Source: Porticoccus sp964276025
GTDB lineage: Bacteria; Pseudomonadota; Gammaproteobacteria; Pseudomonadales; Porticoccaceae
Length of the DNA: 64,000 nucleotides
Direction of reading: 5' to 3'
Assembly (NCBI GenBank): GCA_964276025.1
Contig: CAXYDD010000001.1
Location: forward strand, 248,001 to 312,000
Position 1 is the stretch's first letter. Each line of letters begins with the position of its first letter. Shown here piece after piece: positions 52,370 to 60,906 of this stretch. Made by a program: the position numbers and the translations under genes. The notes below the pieces were generated by a model, which saw only the letters and a list, made by a program, of their open reading frames with translations, had not been told where the DNA came from and did not search any database.

Positions 52370-54247
52370 TTATTCAGAGACAATGTCTGCTTTATTCAAT
52401 AATGTAGCTATATATGCGCCATAATCGCGGTTAGCGCTTGATATTGATCTAGAGTTTGATATTGCTTGTTTTTCAGCTAGACGAAGTGTCTCATAGCTAC
52501 CATAAGAAACTTTAGTTAAAGCCAACAGCACGTAATCTCCATTTGGCATAATAATATGATCGACTACAGCTTTTTTGTTTGGTAGAACCATCGAAAAAAT
52601 AAACTTTTTTCTAGGGTCCATTTCTTCTTCAGAGGCGTTAATTTTTGCATTAAATTCAACTTGCCATGGAAGATTTTCCAATTTAGCGATAGTTTCAATA
52701 TTTTCACCGCCATTAAATCTTTCTTTGAGAGAAGCACCATATGATAGAATTTTCTTAGCTGCTAAATCATACTGGATAATTTCTCTAATTTGATTCTCCA
52801 CCTCACTATATGGTCGGATTTTCGCAGGTATTCTTTCTCGAGCAAATAACACTAAGACATGGTCGTCTGATATCTCAATCACATCACTTACATATCCATC
52901 TTCGAGGACTAAGGAGCTAAAAGCTGCTGTTATAACCTGTTTGTTAGCAGTAATATCCTTACCACCTGAACGACTAAAAGAGTCTGAAATCTTTAAATCT
53001 AAGTCCATTATCTCTGAGACACTCTCCAAAGACGTTGCGTTGTAAGCCAGCTCTTTTAGCTCTTCAATCTTTTCAGGCATTGAATCTTGAGCAATTTGTA
53101 GGGCAAGTTGCTCACGAATGATGGGTTCAGACACCTTTCTAGTTGGCACTTCCGCTGACTTTACCTCAATTAACTTCATGAGATGAATTCCAGCTTTTGT
53201 TTCTACAATTTCAGAAACTTCTCCTATTGAAAGCTTTTGCAATAGCAGATCTAACTCTAATGGTAATTCACCCAAACGAACATAACCGAGATCACCTCCA
53301 TTCTTCGAGGTTAAAAAGTCATCTGAATACTTAGATGCCAATAACGAAAAATCTTCATTATTATTAATTTTTTCTTGTATTGAGGCCATAACAGTCAAAT
53401 GGCTACTATCGTCTTTTTTATCTAGCAGAATATGAGCTGCTTTATAGCTTGTATCTGCTTCTGCAGTTTCTACTATATCCTGATAACTTTCCTCAATAAG
53501 GTCAGCGTCAATCTCTATATTCTTTAATAAGTCTGAAGATTTTAGCTCTACATACTCTAATATAACTGCTTCTTCAGTAAAAAATTTGGATATATTTTTT
53601 TCATAGTAGTCTTTTATTTCGTCGATTGACGCTTGCACTTTCTTTTTTTGTCCATCAATCGGTATGGTTAAATAATAATAATCACGAGATTGGTCAAGAA
53701 CATTGGCTATTAACTCAAGCTCTTTTTCCGTTGAAAATCCTGTTGAAACTACACCTTGTAGAAATTGTTGAGCCAAAAAATCAGAATAAATTGCCTTATA
53801 ATGGGATGTAGGGGTGTAACCCATCTGTTTGACTACGAAGTTATATAAATCGGAATTAAATTTTCCATCTTCCCTAAACTCAGGAACATCGACCAACAAC
53901 GAGTCGATTGTTTTTTTAGGTATAGACATTCCTAATTGGGTGGCGGTCTGTTCTTCTACTTTTTGACGAATTAAGCGAGATAATACAACTGGTCTTAAAA
54001 TATTATCGGTTAATAGTGATGTATCGATATCTTTAATTTTGCTTTTAATTTGCTGCTTTCTTACAAGAATAGCCTGGCGTAGACTTATCTCAGAAATAGA
54101 ATCACCATTTACATTAGCTACCTCTTTTTCTGTTGCTCTTGTTTCAAATAATGCGTCGACACCAAAAAGTGCGAAAGGAATAATGATGATAACAACTAAA
54201 ACACCTTTTGTTACACCGCTGAGATTATCTCGAAAATCTTGAAGCAT
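52370..54247 (-). CDS. ppiD: Periplasmic chaperone PpiD (SurA-like)
   Basis: 625 residues, E. coli length. One N-terminal membrane helix (about 13-30) anchors it to the inner membrane. A SurA-N domain follows (SEISLRQAILVRKQQIK). A parvulin domain lies in the middle (AHILLDKKDD, FSLLASKYSDDFLTSKNGGDLGYVRLGELP, GIHLMKLIEVK). A C-terminal SurA-like part completes it. It helps newly exported proteins fold at the Sec translocon. It follows hupB and its terminator, as in E. coli. Confidence 0.96.
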   Translation of the reverse strand: MLQDFRDNLSGVTKGVLVVIIIIPFALFGVDALFETRATEKEVANVNGDSISEISLRQAILVRKQQIKSKIKDIDTSLLTDNILRPVVLSRLIRQKVEEQTATQLGMSIPKKTIDSLLVDVPEFREDGKFNSDLYNFVVKQMGYTPTSHYKAIYSDFLAQQFLQGVVSTGFSTEKELELIANVLDQSRDYYYLTIPIDGQKKKVQASIDEIKDYYEKNISKFFTEEAVILEYVELKSSDLLKNIEIDADLIEESYQDIVETAEADTSYKAAHILLDKKDDSSHLTVMASIQEKINNNEDFSLLASKYSDDFLTSKNGGDLGYVRLGELPLELDLLLQKLSIGEVSEIVETKAGIHLMKLIEVKSAEVPTRKVSEPIIREQLALQIAQDSMPEKIEELKELAYNATSLESVSEIMDLDLKISDSFSRSGGKDITANKQVITAAFSSLVLEDGYVSDVIEISDDHVLVLFARERIPAKIRPYSEVENQIREIIQYDLAAKKILSYGASLKERFNGGENIETIAKLENLPWQVEFNAKINASEEEMDPRKKFIFSMVLPNKKAVVDHIIMPNGDYVLLALTKVSYGSYETLRLAEKQAISNSRSISSANRDYGAYIATLLNKADIVSE

Positions 54248-54290
54248 AAATTTCTCTTAGTTTAAATACGAGGCACCTATAAATTTATTA

Positions 54291-54320
54291 TAAAAAAAGA
54301 CGCATCGCAGATGCGTCTTT
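54291..54320 (-). terminator. Rho-independent terminator of hupB
   Basis: A perfect 11-bp stem AAAGACGCATC/GATGCGTCTTT (54296-54306 with 54310-54320) closes a three-base loop. On the minus strand it is followed by a run of T residues (54292-54298). It lies 35 bases after the hupB stop, before ppiD. Confidence 0.9.
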
Positions 54321-54354
54321 AGACTAAAGCTCTAAATACCTTTATAAAGCTTTC

Positions 54355-54630
54355 TTAAGAGTTAACTGCATCCTTAAGAGCTTTACCTGCTTTGAAGCTT
54401 GGCACATAGGCTGCTTTAATCTGGATCTCTGCACCAGTCTGTGGATTACGACCTGCGCGAGCTGCCCGGTGTTTAACGGCAAAAGTACCGAAACCTACGA
54501 GTGAAACTTGATCTTTTTTCGATAACGCAGTGGTAACTGCAGATATCGCTGCATCTAGCGCACGTCCGGCAGAAGCTTTAGATAGGTCTGCTCCATCGGC
54601 AATTGCATCAACTAATTCAGATTTATTCAC
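54355..54630 (-). CDS. hupB: DNA-binding protein HU-beta
   Basis: 91 residues: NKSELVDAIADGADLSKASAGRALDA, SLVGFGTFAVKHRAARAGRNPQTG and AAYVPSFKAGKALKDAV match HU-beta. HU wraps and bends DNA without sequence preference. The start is GTG at 54630, preceded by GGGG; the E. coli gene also starts with GTG. It has its own promoter (54729-54757) and terminator, between lon and ppiD. Confidence 0.98.
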   Translation of the reverse strand: MNKSELVDAIADGADLSKASAGRALDAAISAVTTALSKKDQVSLVGFGTFAVKHRAARAGRNPQTGAEIQIKAAYVPSFKAGKALKDAVNS

Positions 54631-54728
54631 AATAATCCCCTTTAATTATGTTTGTGTGGACTAACTTCTAAAGCACTCAAACCAAAATTTAGTATTAATT
54701 TTCTAACGGTTAATCGTGCTACATCAAC

Positions 54729-54757
54729 TTTATACCAACCCTCTGCTGACCGGTCAA
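54729..54757 (-). promoter_or_regulatory. hupB promoter with a palindrome at the -35
   Basis: On the minus strand TTGACC (54752-54757) is 17 bases from TATAAA (54729-54734), a good sigma-70 pair about 100 bases upstream of the GTG. A perfect 10-bp palindrome TGACCGGTCA (54747-54756) overlaps the -35 and could be an operator. The promoter lies just before the lon stop codon. Confidence 0.6.
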
Positions 54758-54762
54758 GCAAT

Positions 54763-57171
54763 TTAGTGAGTATTAACGCGGGGTTCAGAGATAATTTTCT
54801 TATTTAAGTCCTCTTTGGACACTTTTTTATACTCTTCATCTGAGAGTGCTACCGGCTTTGTGAGCAAAGCAGCATCAAAAACCTCATCTATCCATCTTAC
54901 AGAAATAATTTCAATATCTGCTTTTATATTTTCAGGTACCTCAATAAGTTCATTCTCATTTTCGTAGGGAATAATAACTTTAGTTATACCACCACGATGG
55001 GCAGCAAGAAGTTTTTCTTTCAGTCCACCAATTTTTAAAACCTCTCCTCTTAGAGTAATTTCTCCAGTCATTGCAACATTTGCTCTTACTGAGATTCCTG
55101 TTAATGCTGATGCAATAACTGTACACATTCCTACTCCTGCACTTGGTCCATCTTTAGGTGTTGCGCCTTCTGGAACATGTATATGTAAATCTAATTTTTT
55201 ATGGAAGTCCTGATGTATTCCTAGAACTTGGGCGCGGCTTCTAACAACAGTCATAGCTGCTTGAATAGATTCCTGCATAACGTCTCCCAAGGAACCAGTT
55301 TTAATTAACTTGCCGCTTCCAGTTACAGCAGAAGTTTCTATAGTAAGTAACTCTCCTCCCATCTGGGTCCAAGCTAGTCCGGTTACTTGGCCGACCTGAC
55401 TTTTTTTATCGATACGACCAAAATCATACTTTTTAACTCCAAGAAATTCCTCTAGATTATTGGATTTAACCAAAAAAGCATCTTGTGTTTCTTTGCGGGT
55501 ATTTTTAATAACAATTTTTCTACAAAGTTTTGCAAGCTGTTTTTCAAGGCCTCTGACCCCAGCCTCTTTTGTATAGTCTCGAATAATATTTATTACAGTT
55601 TCTTCTTCAATTGATAATTCTTTTTTCAACAAACCATTTGCTTTAAGTTGTTTTGGCAAAAGATATTTAAGTGCAATATTGAGCTTTTCATCTTCTGTGT
55701 AGCCTGAGATTCTAATTATTTCCATTCTATCAAGAAGCGGAGCTGGTATATCCATAGTGTTTGCAGTGCATATAAACATTACTTCAGATAGATCGTAATC
55801 CACCTCCAGGTAATGATCATTGAATTTATTATTCTGCTCTGGATCAAGAACCTCCAACATAGCAGATGACGGATCACCTCGATGATCTGTACCCATTTTT
55901 TCTATCTCATCAAGCAAAAAAAGTGGGTTTTTCACCTTAACTTTTGATAATTTTTGTACTAATTTTCCTGGAAGCGATCCTATATATGTTCTTCGATGTC
56001 CTCTTATTTCAGCTTCGTCGCGAACACCACCCAAAGACATGCGTGCATATTTTCTTCCTGTTGCCTTAGCAATTGACTCGCCAAGAGACGTTTTGCCAAC
56101 TCCTGGTGGCCCAACCAAACAAAGAACAGGGCCCTTGAGAGCCTTAACTCGCTTTTGAACAGCTAAAAATTCAAGGATGCGCTCTTTAACATCACTCAGC
56201 CCATAATGATCCTCGTTGAGAATACGCTCTGCTCTTTTTAAATCGTGTCGGACCTTTGTGCGTTTTCTCCACGGAACACTAACTAGCCAGTCAATATAGC
56301 CTCTTAAAACTGAGGCTTCAGCTGACATAGGTGACATAGCTTTAAGTTTTTTGAATTCTACTTTAGCTTTGACTAATGCATCTTTTGTCATTCCTGCACT
56401 GATAATTTTTTCTTCTAACTGAAAAAGGTCATCATCTTCGTCTGTCTCACCAAGCTCTTTTTGAATAGCCTTCATTTGTTCATTCAAAAAGTATTCTTTT
56501 TGACTTTTTTCCATCTGTTTTTTAACACGTATACGTATTTTTTGGCCTATATCAAATAACTCGATCTCTGATTCCATTAAAACTAATAAAAGCTCAAATC
56601 TATCAATCAAAGCATCTAGCTCTAACATATTTTGTTTTTGCTCGATAGATAATGGCAGGTTATTAGCTAAAGTATCTGCAAGAAGCTCTGCATCTTTTGT
56701 GGTATTTATAATATCAATTGTCTCGGTAGAAATTTTTTTATTTAGGTTGGCATACTGTTGAAATTTATCTAATGCCAACTGCTTTATTGTACTAGCCTCC
56801 TGATCTTCGAGCTTCAGAGATGGATACTTTTCATATAAAGCTGTGAAGTATCCATCAGAGTCTTGAATCTCAGTGATTTTGATTCTTTCTAAGCCTTCAA
56901 TTAAAACTTTTACGGTTCCATCTGGTAATTTGAGCATTTGCATTATATTTGAGATGGTTCCATGTGTATTAAGTGCGTTTGCAAGTGGATCGTCTTCTGT
57001 AGCAATTTTTTGAGTGACAACCAGTATCTTTTTATCTTTTGACATAGCCTCATTCAATGCCGCTATAGATTTATCTCGGCCAACAAACAGAGGTGCTGTT
57101 GAGTGTGGGTAGACAACCACATCACGCAAAGGAAGCAGTGGTGATCTAATTAAAGAATCTTGCTTTAGCAT
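54763..57171 (-). CDS. lon: ATP-dependent protease Lon
   Basis: Lon degrades misfolded and regulatory proteins; 802 residues from ATG 57171, which has GAGG eight bases upstream (a TTG one codon before is unlikely). LPLRDVVVYPHSTAPLFVGR starts the N-terminal substrate domain, Walker A is GPPGVGKTS, and the catalytic Ser is in PKDGPSAGVGM, with Lys further on in the same protease domain. A sigma-32-like promoter lies upstream (57221-57247), so heat induction is likely. Confidence 0.98.
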   Translation of the reverse strand: MLKQDSLIRSPLLPLRDVVVYPHSTAPLFVGRDKSIAALNEAMSKDKKILVVTQKIATEDDPLANALNTHGTISNIMQMLKLPDGTVKVLIEGLERIKITEIQDSDGYFTALYEKYPSLKLEDQEASTIKQLALDKFQQYANLNKKISTETIDIINTTKDAELLADTLANNLPLSIEQKQNMLELDALIDRFELLLVLMESEIELFDIGQKIRIRVKKQMEKSQKEYFLNEQMKAIQKELGETDEDDDLFQLEEKIISAGMTKDALVKAKVEFKKLKAMSPMSAEASVLRGYIDWLVSVPWRKRTKVRHDLKRAERILNEDHYGLSDVKERILEFLAVQKRVKALKGPVLCLVGPPGVGKTSLGESIAKATGRKYARMSLGGVRDEAEIRGHRRTYIGSLPGKLVQKLSKVKVKNPLFLLDEIEKMGTDHRGDPSSAMLEVLDPEQNNKFNDHYLEVDYDLSEVMFICTANTMDIPAPLLDRMEIIRISGYTEDEKLNIALKYLLPKQLKANGLLKKELSIEEETVINIIRDYTKEAGVRGLEKQLAKLCRKIVIKNTRKETQDAFLVKSNNLEEFLGVKKYDFGRIDKKSQVGQVTGLAWTQMGGELLTIETSAVTGSGKLIKTGSLGDVMQESIQAAMTVVRSRAQVLGIHQDFHKKLDLHIHVPEGATPKDGPSAGVGMCTVIASALTGISVRANVAMTGEITLRGEVLKIGGLKEKLLAAHRGGITKVIIPYENENELIEVPENIKADIEIISVRWIDEVFDAALLTKPVALSDEEYKKVSKEDLNKKIISEPRVNTH

Positions 57172-57220
57172 CAAAAAAACCTCATTTCAAAATTATAAAT
57201 CAATATTTACTTATATTAAG

Positions 57221-57247
57221 TGTTGGGGCACAACAAACTAAAACAAG
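57221..57247 (-). promoter_or_regulatory. Putative heat-shock (sigma-32) promoter of lon
   Basis: On the minus strand CTTGTTT (57241-57247) and CCCCAACA (57221-57228) are 12 bases apart, close to the sigma-32 consensus CTTGAAA ... CCCCATnT. It lies about 50 bases before the lon start. lon is a sigma-32 target in E. coli. Motif match only. Confidence 0.5.
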
Positions 57248-57308
57248 GCTTATGATAGAAATATTAAACAAAAGATAGCGTTTAAGCTTTTAAAGAGAAG
57301 TATAATAA

Positions 57309-58598
57309 TTATTCACTTACTGCTGTTTTGGGGTCAGAGCTCTCATAAACCATTAGTGGGTCAGACTCTCCACGAACTACAGAGCCATCTATTACCACTT
57401 TACTGATATTTTTTTCAGTTGGAGTTTCATACATAGTATCCAATAAAATATCTTCGAAAATCGAACGCAGTCCTCTTGCTCCAGTTTTGCGATTAAGCGC
57501 CCTCTTGGCTATTTCTTCAGAAGCATCTTGACGTATGTCAAGCTCAACCCCCTCCATTTCAAACATTGCGGTATATTGTTTGATTAATGAATTTTTGGGC
57601 TCAATAAGTATGTTTACGAGTGCGTTTAAATCTAATTCTTCTAGGGTTGCTATGACTGGTAATCTGCCAACAAACTCAGGAATTAACCCGTAGTTTACTA
57701 GATCTTCAGGTTCCAAATCAGCCAAGGTATGTCCAATATTTTTTTTGCTATCTTTAACTTTTACTGATGCATTAAAACCGATGCCAGTATTATCGGATCG
57801 ATCTCTGATTACTTTTTCTAATCCTGAAAAAGCACCCCCACAAACAAATAAAATATTTGATGTATCAACCTGTATAAATTCTTGCTGTGGATGCTTTCTG
57901 CCCCCTTGAGGGGGTATTGAGGCCACTGTTCCTTCAATAAGCTTTAATAGCGCTTGTTGAACACCCTCACCAGAGACATCTCGAGTAATGGATGGATTAT
58001 CTGACTTACGTGATATTTTATCAATTTCATCTAAATAAATTATACCGCGCTGAGCCTTATCAATATCATAATCACATTTTTGTAAAAGCTTCTGGATAAT
58101 ATTTTCAACATCCTCACCTACGTACCCAGCTTCAGTTAGTGTCGTTGCATCGGCAATGGCAAAGGGTACTTCAAGTAGTCTAGCAAGTGTTTCAGCTAAT
58201 AATGTCTTACCACTTCCAGTGGGTCCTACTAGCAATATATTGCTCTTTCCGAGCTCTACATCTTCTGAAGAACTAGAATCAGTCCGCTGTAAACGTTTAT
58301 AGTGATTATAAACTGCTACTGCTAATATTTTTTTTGCTTGATCTTGACCAATTACGTACTGATTTAAAATATCCTTTATTTCTTTTGGCTTAGGAAGGCC
58401 ATCAGAAGATGCAGGATCAGATTCAAGCTTTTGAACTTCTTCCAAGATGATATCATTACAAAGCTCCACACATTCATCACAAATGAATACATGGGGTCCA
58501 GCTATAAGCTTGCGGACTTGGTGTTGGCTTTTATTACAAAAAGAGCAATATAGTAGTTTAGTATCTTCGCTACCAACTTCTGTTGTGTCGTCTGTCAT
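57309..58598 (-). CDS. clpX: ATP-dependent Clp protease ATPase subunit ClpX
   Basis: 429 residues. A zinc-binding domain near the N-terminus (CSFCNKSQHQ and CDECVELC), the AAA+ core with Walker A GPTGSGKT, Walker B GIIYLDEIDKI, and the ClpP-contacting IGF-like loop in NTGIGFNASVK. It unfolds proteins and feeds them to ClpP, encoded 44 bases upstream. The order tig-clpP-clpX-lon is that of E. coli. Confidence 0.98.
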   Translation of the reverse strand: MTDDTTEVGSEDTKLLYCSFCNKSQHQVRKLIAGPHVFICDECVELCNDIILEEVQKLESDPASSDGLPKPKEIKDILNQYVIGQDQAKKILAVAVYNHYKRLQRTDSSSSEDVELGKSNILLVGPTGSGKTLLAETLARLLEVPFAIADATTLTEAGYVGEDVENIIQKLLQKCDYDIDKAQRGIIYLDEIDKISRKSDNPSITRDVSGEGVQQALLKLIEGTVASIPPQGGRKHPQQEFIQVDTSNILFVCGGAFSGLEKVIRDRSDNTGIGFNASVKVKDSKKNIGHTLADLEPEDLVNYGLIPEFVGRLPVIATLEELDLNALVNILIEPKNSLIKQYTAMFEMEGVELDIRQDASEEIAKRALNRKTGARGLRSIFEDILLDTMYETPTEKNISKVVIDGSVVRGESDPLMVYESSDPKTAVSE

Positions 58599-58642
58599 AG
58601 GTATTGATCTCTTAGTCTAGAATAAGAAAATTAAAAAAATTT

Positions 58643-59281
58643 CTATTCAGATTTAGGGCGCTTATCTAAAACTTCATCTATCAAACCGTAAGCTTTTGAT
58701 TCTTCTGCGTTCATAAAATTATCACGCTCAGTATCTAGTTCAATTTTTTCTATTGGTTGACCGGTGTGATCTGCAAGACACCGATTTAACCTATCCCGTA
58801 TTTTTAAAATTTCTTGGGCATGAATATGTATATCTGAAGCTTGACCGTTAGTGCCGCCGCTTGGCTGATGAATCATATTACGTGAATTTGGAAGACAAAA
58901 TCTTTTTCCAGGCGCACCTGCTGCTAACAGGAAAGCGCCCATGCTAGAAGCTTGGCCAATACACATAGTACTTACGTCCGGAGTAATAAACTGCATAGTA
59001 TCGTAAATTGACATGCCAGCAGTTACTGAACCACCGGGGGAGTTAATATAAAGATGGATATCTTTTTCTGGATTTTCAGATTCCAGAAAAAGCAATTGAG
59101 CAACAATAAGGTTAGCCATATAGTCTTCGACCGGGCCGACTAAAAAAATAACTCTTTCTTTTAGTAGACGAGAGTATATGTCATAGGAGCGCTCTCCACG
59201 AGCACTCTGCTCAACGACAATAGGGACTAAGCCACCTGCATTTTTAATATCATTTTTTGTTGGGAAATCATCAAATTTCAT
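58643..59281 (-). CDS. clpP: ATP-dependent Clp protease proteolytic subunit ClpP
   Basis: A serine protease of 212 residues from ATG 59281, which has a strong AGGTGA just upstream; ATG 59302 would add seven residues without a good ribosome site. Catalytic Ser in GQASSMGAFLLAAG, His in NSRNMIHQPSGG, and Asp further on in the ELDTERDNFM stretch. It assembles into a 14-mer barrel capped by ClpX. 46 bases behind tig. Confidence 0.97.
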   Translation of the reverse strand: MKFDDFPTKNDIKNAGGLVPIVVEQSARGERSYDIYSRLLKERVIFLVGPVEDYMANLIVAQLLFLESENPEKDIHLYINSPGGSVTAGMSIYDTMQFITPDVSTMCIGQASSMGAFLLAAGAPGKRFCLPNSRNMIHQPSGGTNGQASDIHIHAQEILKIRDRLNRCLADHTGQPIEKIELDTERDNFMNAEESKAYGLIDEVLDKRPKSE

Positions 59282-59327
59282 ATTTTCACCTAAATCTATC
59301 ATACTGAATAATATTATAGCCTATAAA

Positions 59328-60662
59328 TTAAGTGTTAGTAGCAACCTGATCAGGGTCTGGTGTTACTGCTTGTTGGTAGTCTACTGACTCATCAATAACT
59401 TCCACTTGATTTAATACAAAGTCTACTACCTGTTCCTGAAGAACATTTGCTTCGATGCTTTTCAAGAGCTCAGGACTATCATAGTGATACTTGATCACTT
59501 CTTCTGGTTGATCATATCCAGCTGCAATTTCTTGTATTTTTGCTCTTACTTTTGCGCCGTCAACATCTATCTTATTGGATTGTACAATTTCGTTCACGAC
59601 CAATCCAACTATAGCTCTTCTCTTGGCTTGTTCTTCAAACATTTCATCAGGTAATAACGAAGGATCGAAGTTATTTTCACCGCCATCTCCAGCGAGTTTT
59701 TGTGCCATTTGTTGCTTTAATCCAGAAATTTCTGTTGCAATTCTTGTTAAGGGAACCTCAATTTCGCTATGTAGGGTAAAAAGCTCCTGCATCACACGCC
59801 CTTTTGTTTTACCCTCAAGTGCATTCTTAAGATCACGCTGCATATTCTGTAAAACCGCCGAGCGGAATACTTCTTCTCCTCCAGCTTTAAGACCGAAGAG
59901 TTTAAAAAAATCGTCATTCAAAGCAGGTAAAAATGGCTCTTTAAGAAGATTCAATTTAATTTTAAACTCTACTGATGCGCCCTTAAGCTCTTCAGATTGA
60001 TAATTTTCAGGAAAAGTGATCGAAAGATTTTTTTCATTGCCCAAGGACATTCCAATGATTCCATCTTCAAATCCAGCAACTGCTGTCCCACCACCAATTT
60101 CAATAGGGTAGTTTTCGGCTGATCCGCCATCAAACTCTTTTCCATCTTTAATACCAATGTAGTCAATTGTTGCTTCATCACCATGGGCTGCAGGTCGGTC
60201 TATTTCGCTCCATGTTGCATGTTGTTTTCGCAAACCTTCTATCATGACATCGATATCAACATCCTTCACTTCTGCGGATGGTTTTAAAATTTTAACCTGC
60301 TTTAAGTCTGATAATTCAATTTTAGGAAGAACTTCAAAGGTAGCTATAAATTCGAGGTCCTCTCCAGGTCTATCTATTTTTGGCTCAATATCCGGAGGGC
60401 TAGCAGGAGTAACTTTTTCTTTTGTTACCGCTTCATAAAAAGATGCTCTCACTGTTTCACTTACAACTTCTTTTCTGATTCCTTGACCATATCTCTGGTT
60501 AATTACATTAACAGGGACTTTACCAACACGAAAACCATCTATCTTTGCGGTTTTAGCAGTTTCCTCAAGACGTTTTTTTACCTCATCACCAATACGTTGA
60601 GCTGGAACTATAATTGTCATTTTTCGCTCAAGATTAGAAGTTGTTTCAATAGAAACTTGCAT
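59328..60662 (-). CDS. tig: Trigger factor
   Basis: 444 residues. N-terminal ribosome-binding domain with the L23-docking loop GFRVGKVP, an FKBP-type isomerase domain (about 150-240; GDEATIDYIGIKDGKEFDGG) and a long helical C-terminal arm. It binds nascent chains at the ribosome exit. It heads the tig-clpP-clpX-lon-hupB-ppiD quality-control block and starts 38 bases after tRNA-Leu. Confidence 0.97.
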   Translation of the reverse strand: MQVSIETTSNLERKMTIIVPAQRIGDEVKKRLEETAKTAKIDGFRVGKVPVNVINQRYGQGIRKEVVSETVRASFYEAVTKEKVTPASPPDIEPKIDRPGEDLEFIATFEVLPKIELSDLKQVKILKPSAEVKDVDIDVMIEGLRKQHATWSEIDRPAAHGDEATIDYIGIKDGKEFDGGSAENYPIEIGGGTAVAGFEDGIIGMSLGNEKNLSITFPENYQSEELKGASVEFKIKLNLLKEPFLPALNDDFFKLFGLKAGGEEVFRSAVLQNMQRDLKNALEGKTKGRVMQELFTLHSEIEVPLTRIATEISGLKQQMAQKLAGDGGENNFDPSLLPDEMFEEQAKRRAIVGLVVNEIVQSNKIDVDGAKVRAKIQEIAAGYDQPEEVIKYHYDSPELLKSIEANVLQEQVVDFVLNQVEVIDESVDYQQAVTPDPDQVATNT

Positions 60663-60700
60663 GGATGCCTCTCAATAATTCTATTATTTATAGTTGTTAA

Positions 60701-60785
60701 TGGTGCGGACGGAGAGACTCGAACTCTCACACCTCGCGGCACTAGAACCTAAATCTAGCGTGTCTACCAATTCCACCACGTCCGC
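60701..60785 (-). tRNA. tRNA-Leu (TAG)
   Basis: An 85-base class II tRNA with a long variable arm. Acceptor GCGGACG pairs with CGTCCGC, discriminator A, CCA encoded. The anticodon stem CTAGA/TCTAG holds loop TTTAGGT, reading TAG. It lies immediately upstream of tig on the same strand, as in several gammaproteobacteria. Confidence 0.97.
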
Positions 60786-60838
60786 TAATTATTAAACATT
60801 GGAATCTATAGATATAACCCCTATAGATAAGGGTGCTG

Positions 60839-60867
60839 ATTCTGCCACAGAGGCATCATCCAATCAA
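60839..60867 (-). promoter_or_regulatory. Putative promoter of tRNA-Leu (and perhaps tig)
   Basis: On the minus strand TTGATT (60862-60867) is 17 bases from CAGAAT (60839-60844), followed by a C-rich CAGCACCC. Between here and the tRNA the octamer ATCTATAG occurs twice. Motif match only; the -10 is imperfect. Confidence 0.4.
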
Positions 60868-60906
60868 CAAAAGAAAGCATATCCTAACTGTTTTAAACTA
60901 TTAGTT

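Noticed and set aside
60483..60752. Plus-strand frame ending in tRNA-Leu
   Set aside because: It is antisense to tig and tRNA-Leu; GADGETRTLTPRGTRT is a tRNA-derived artefact string.
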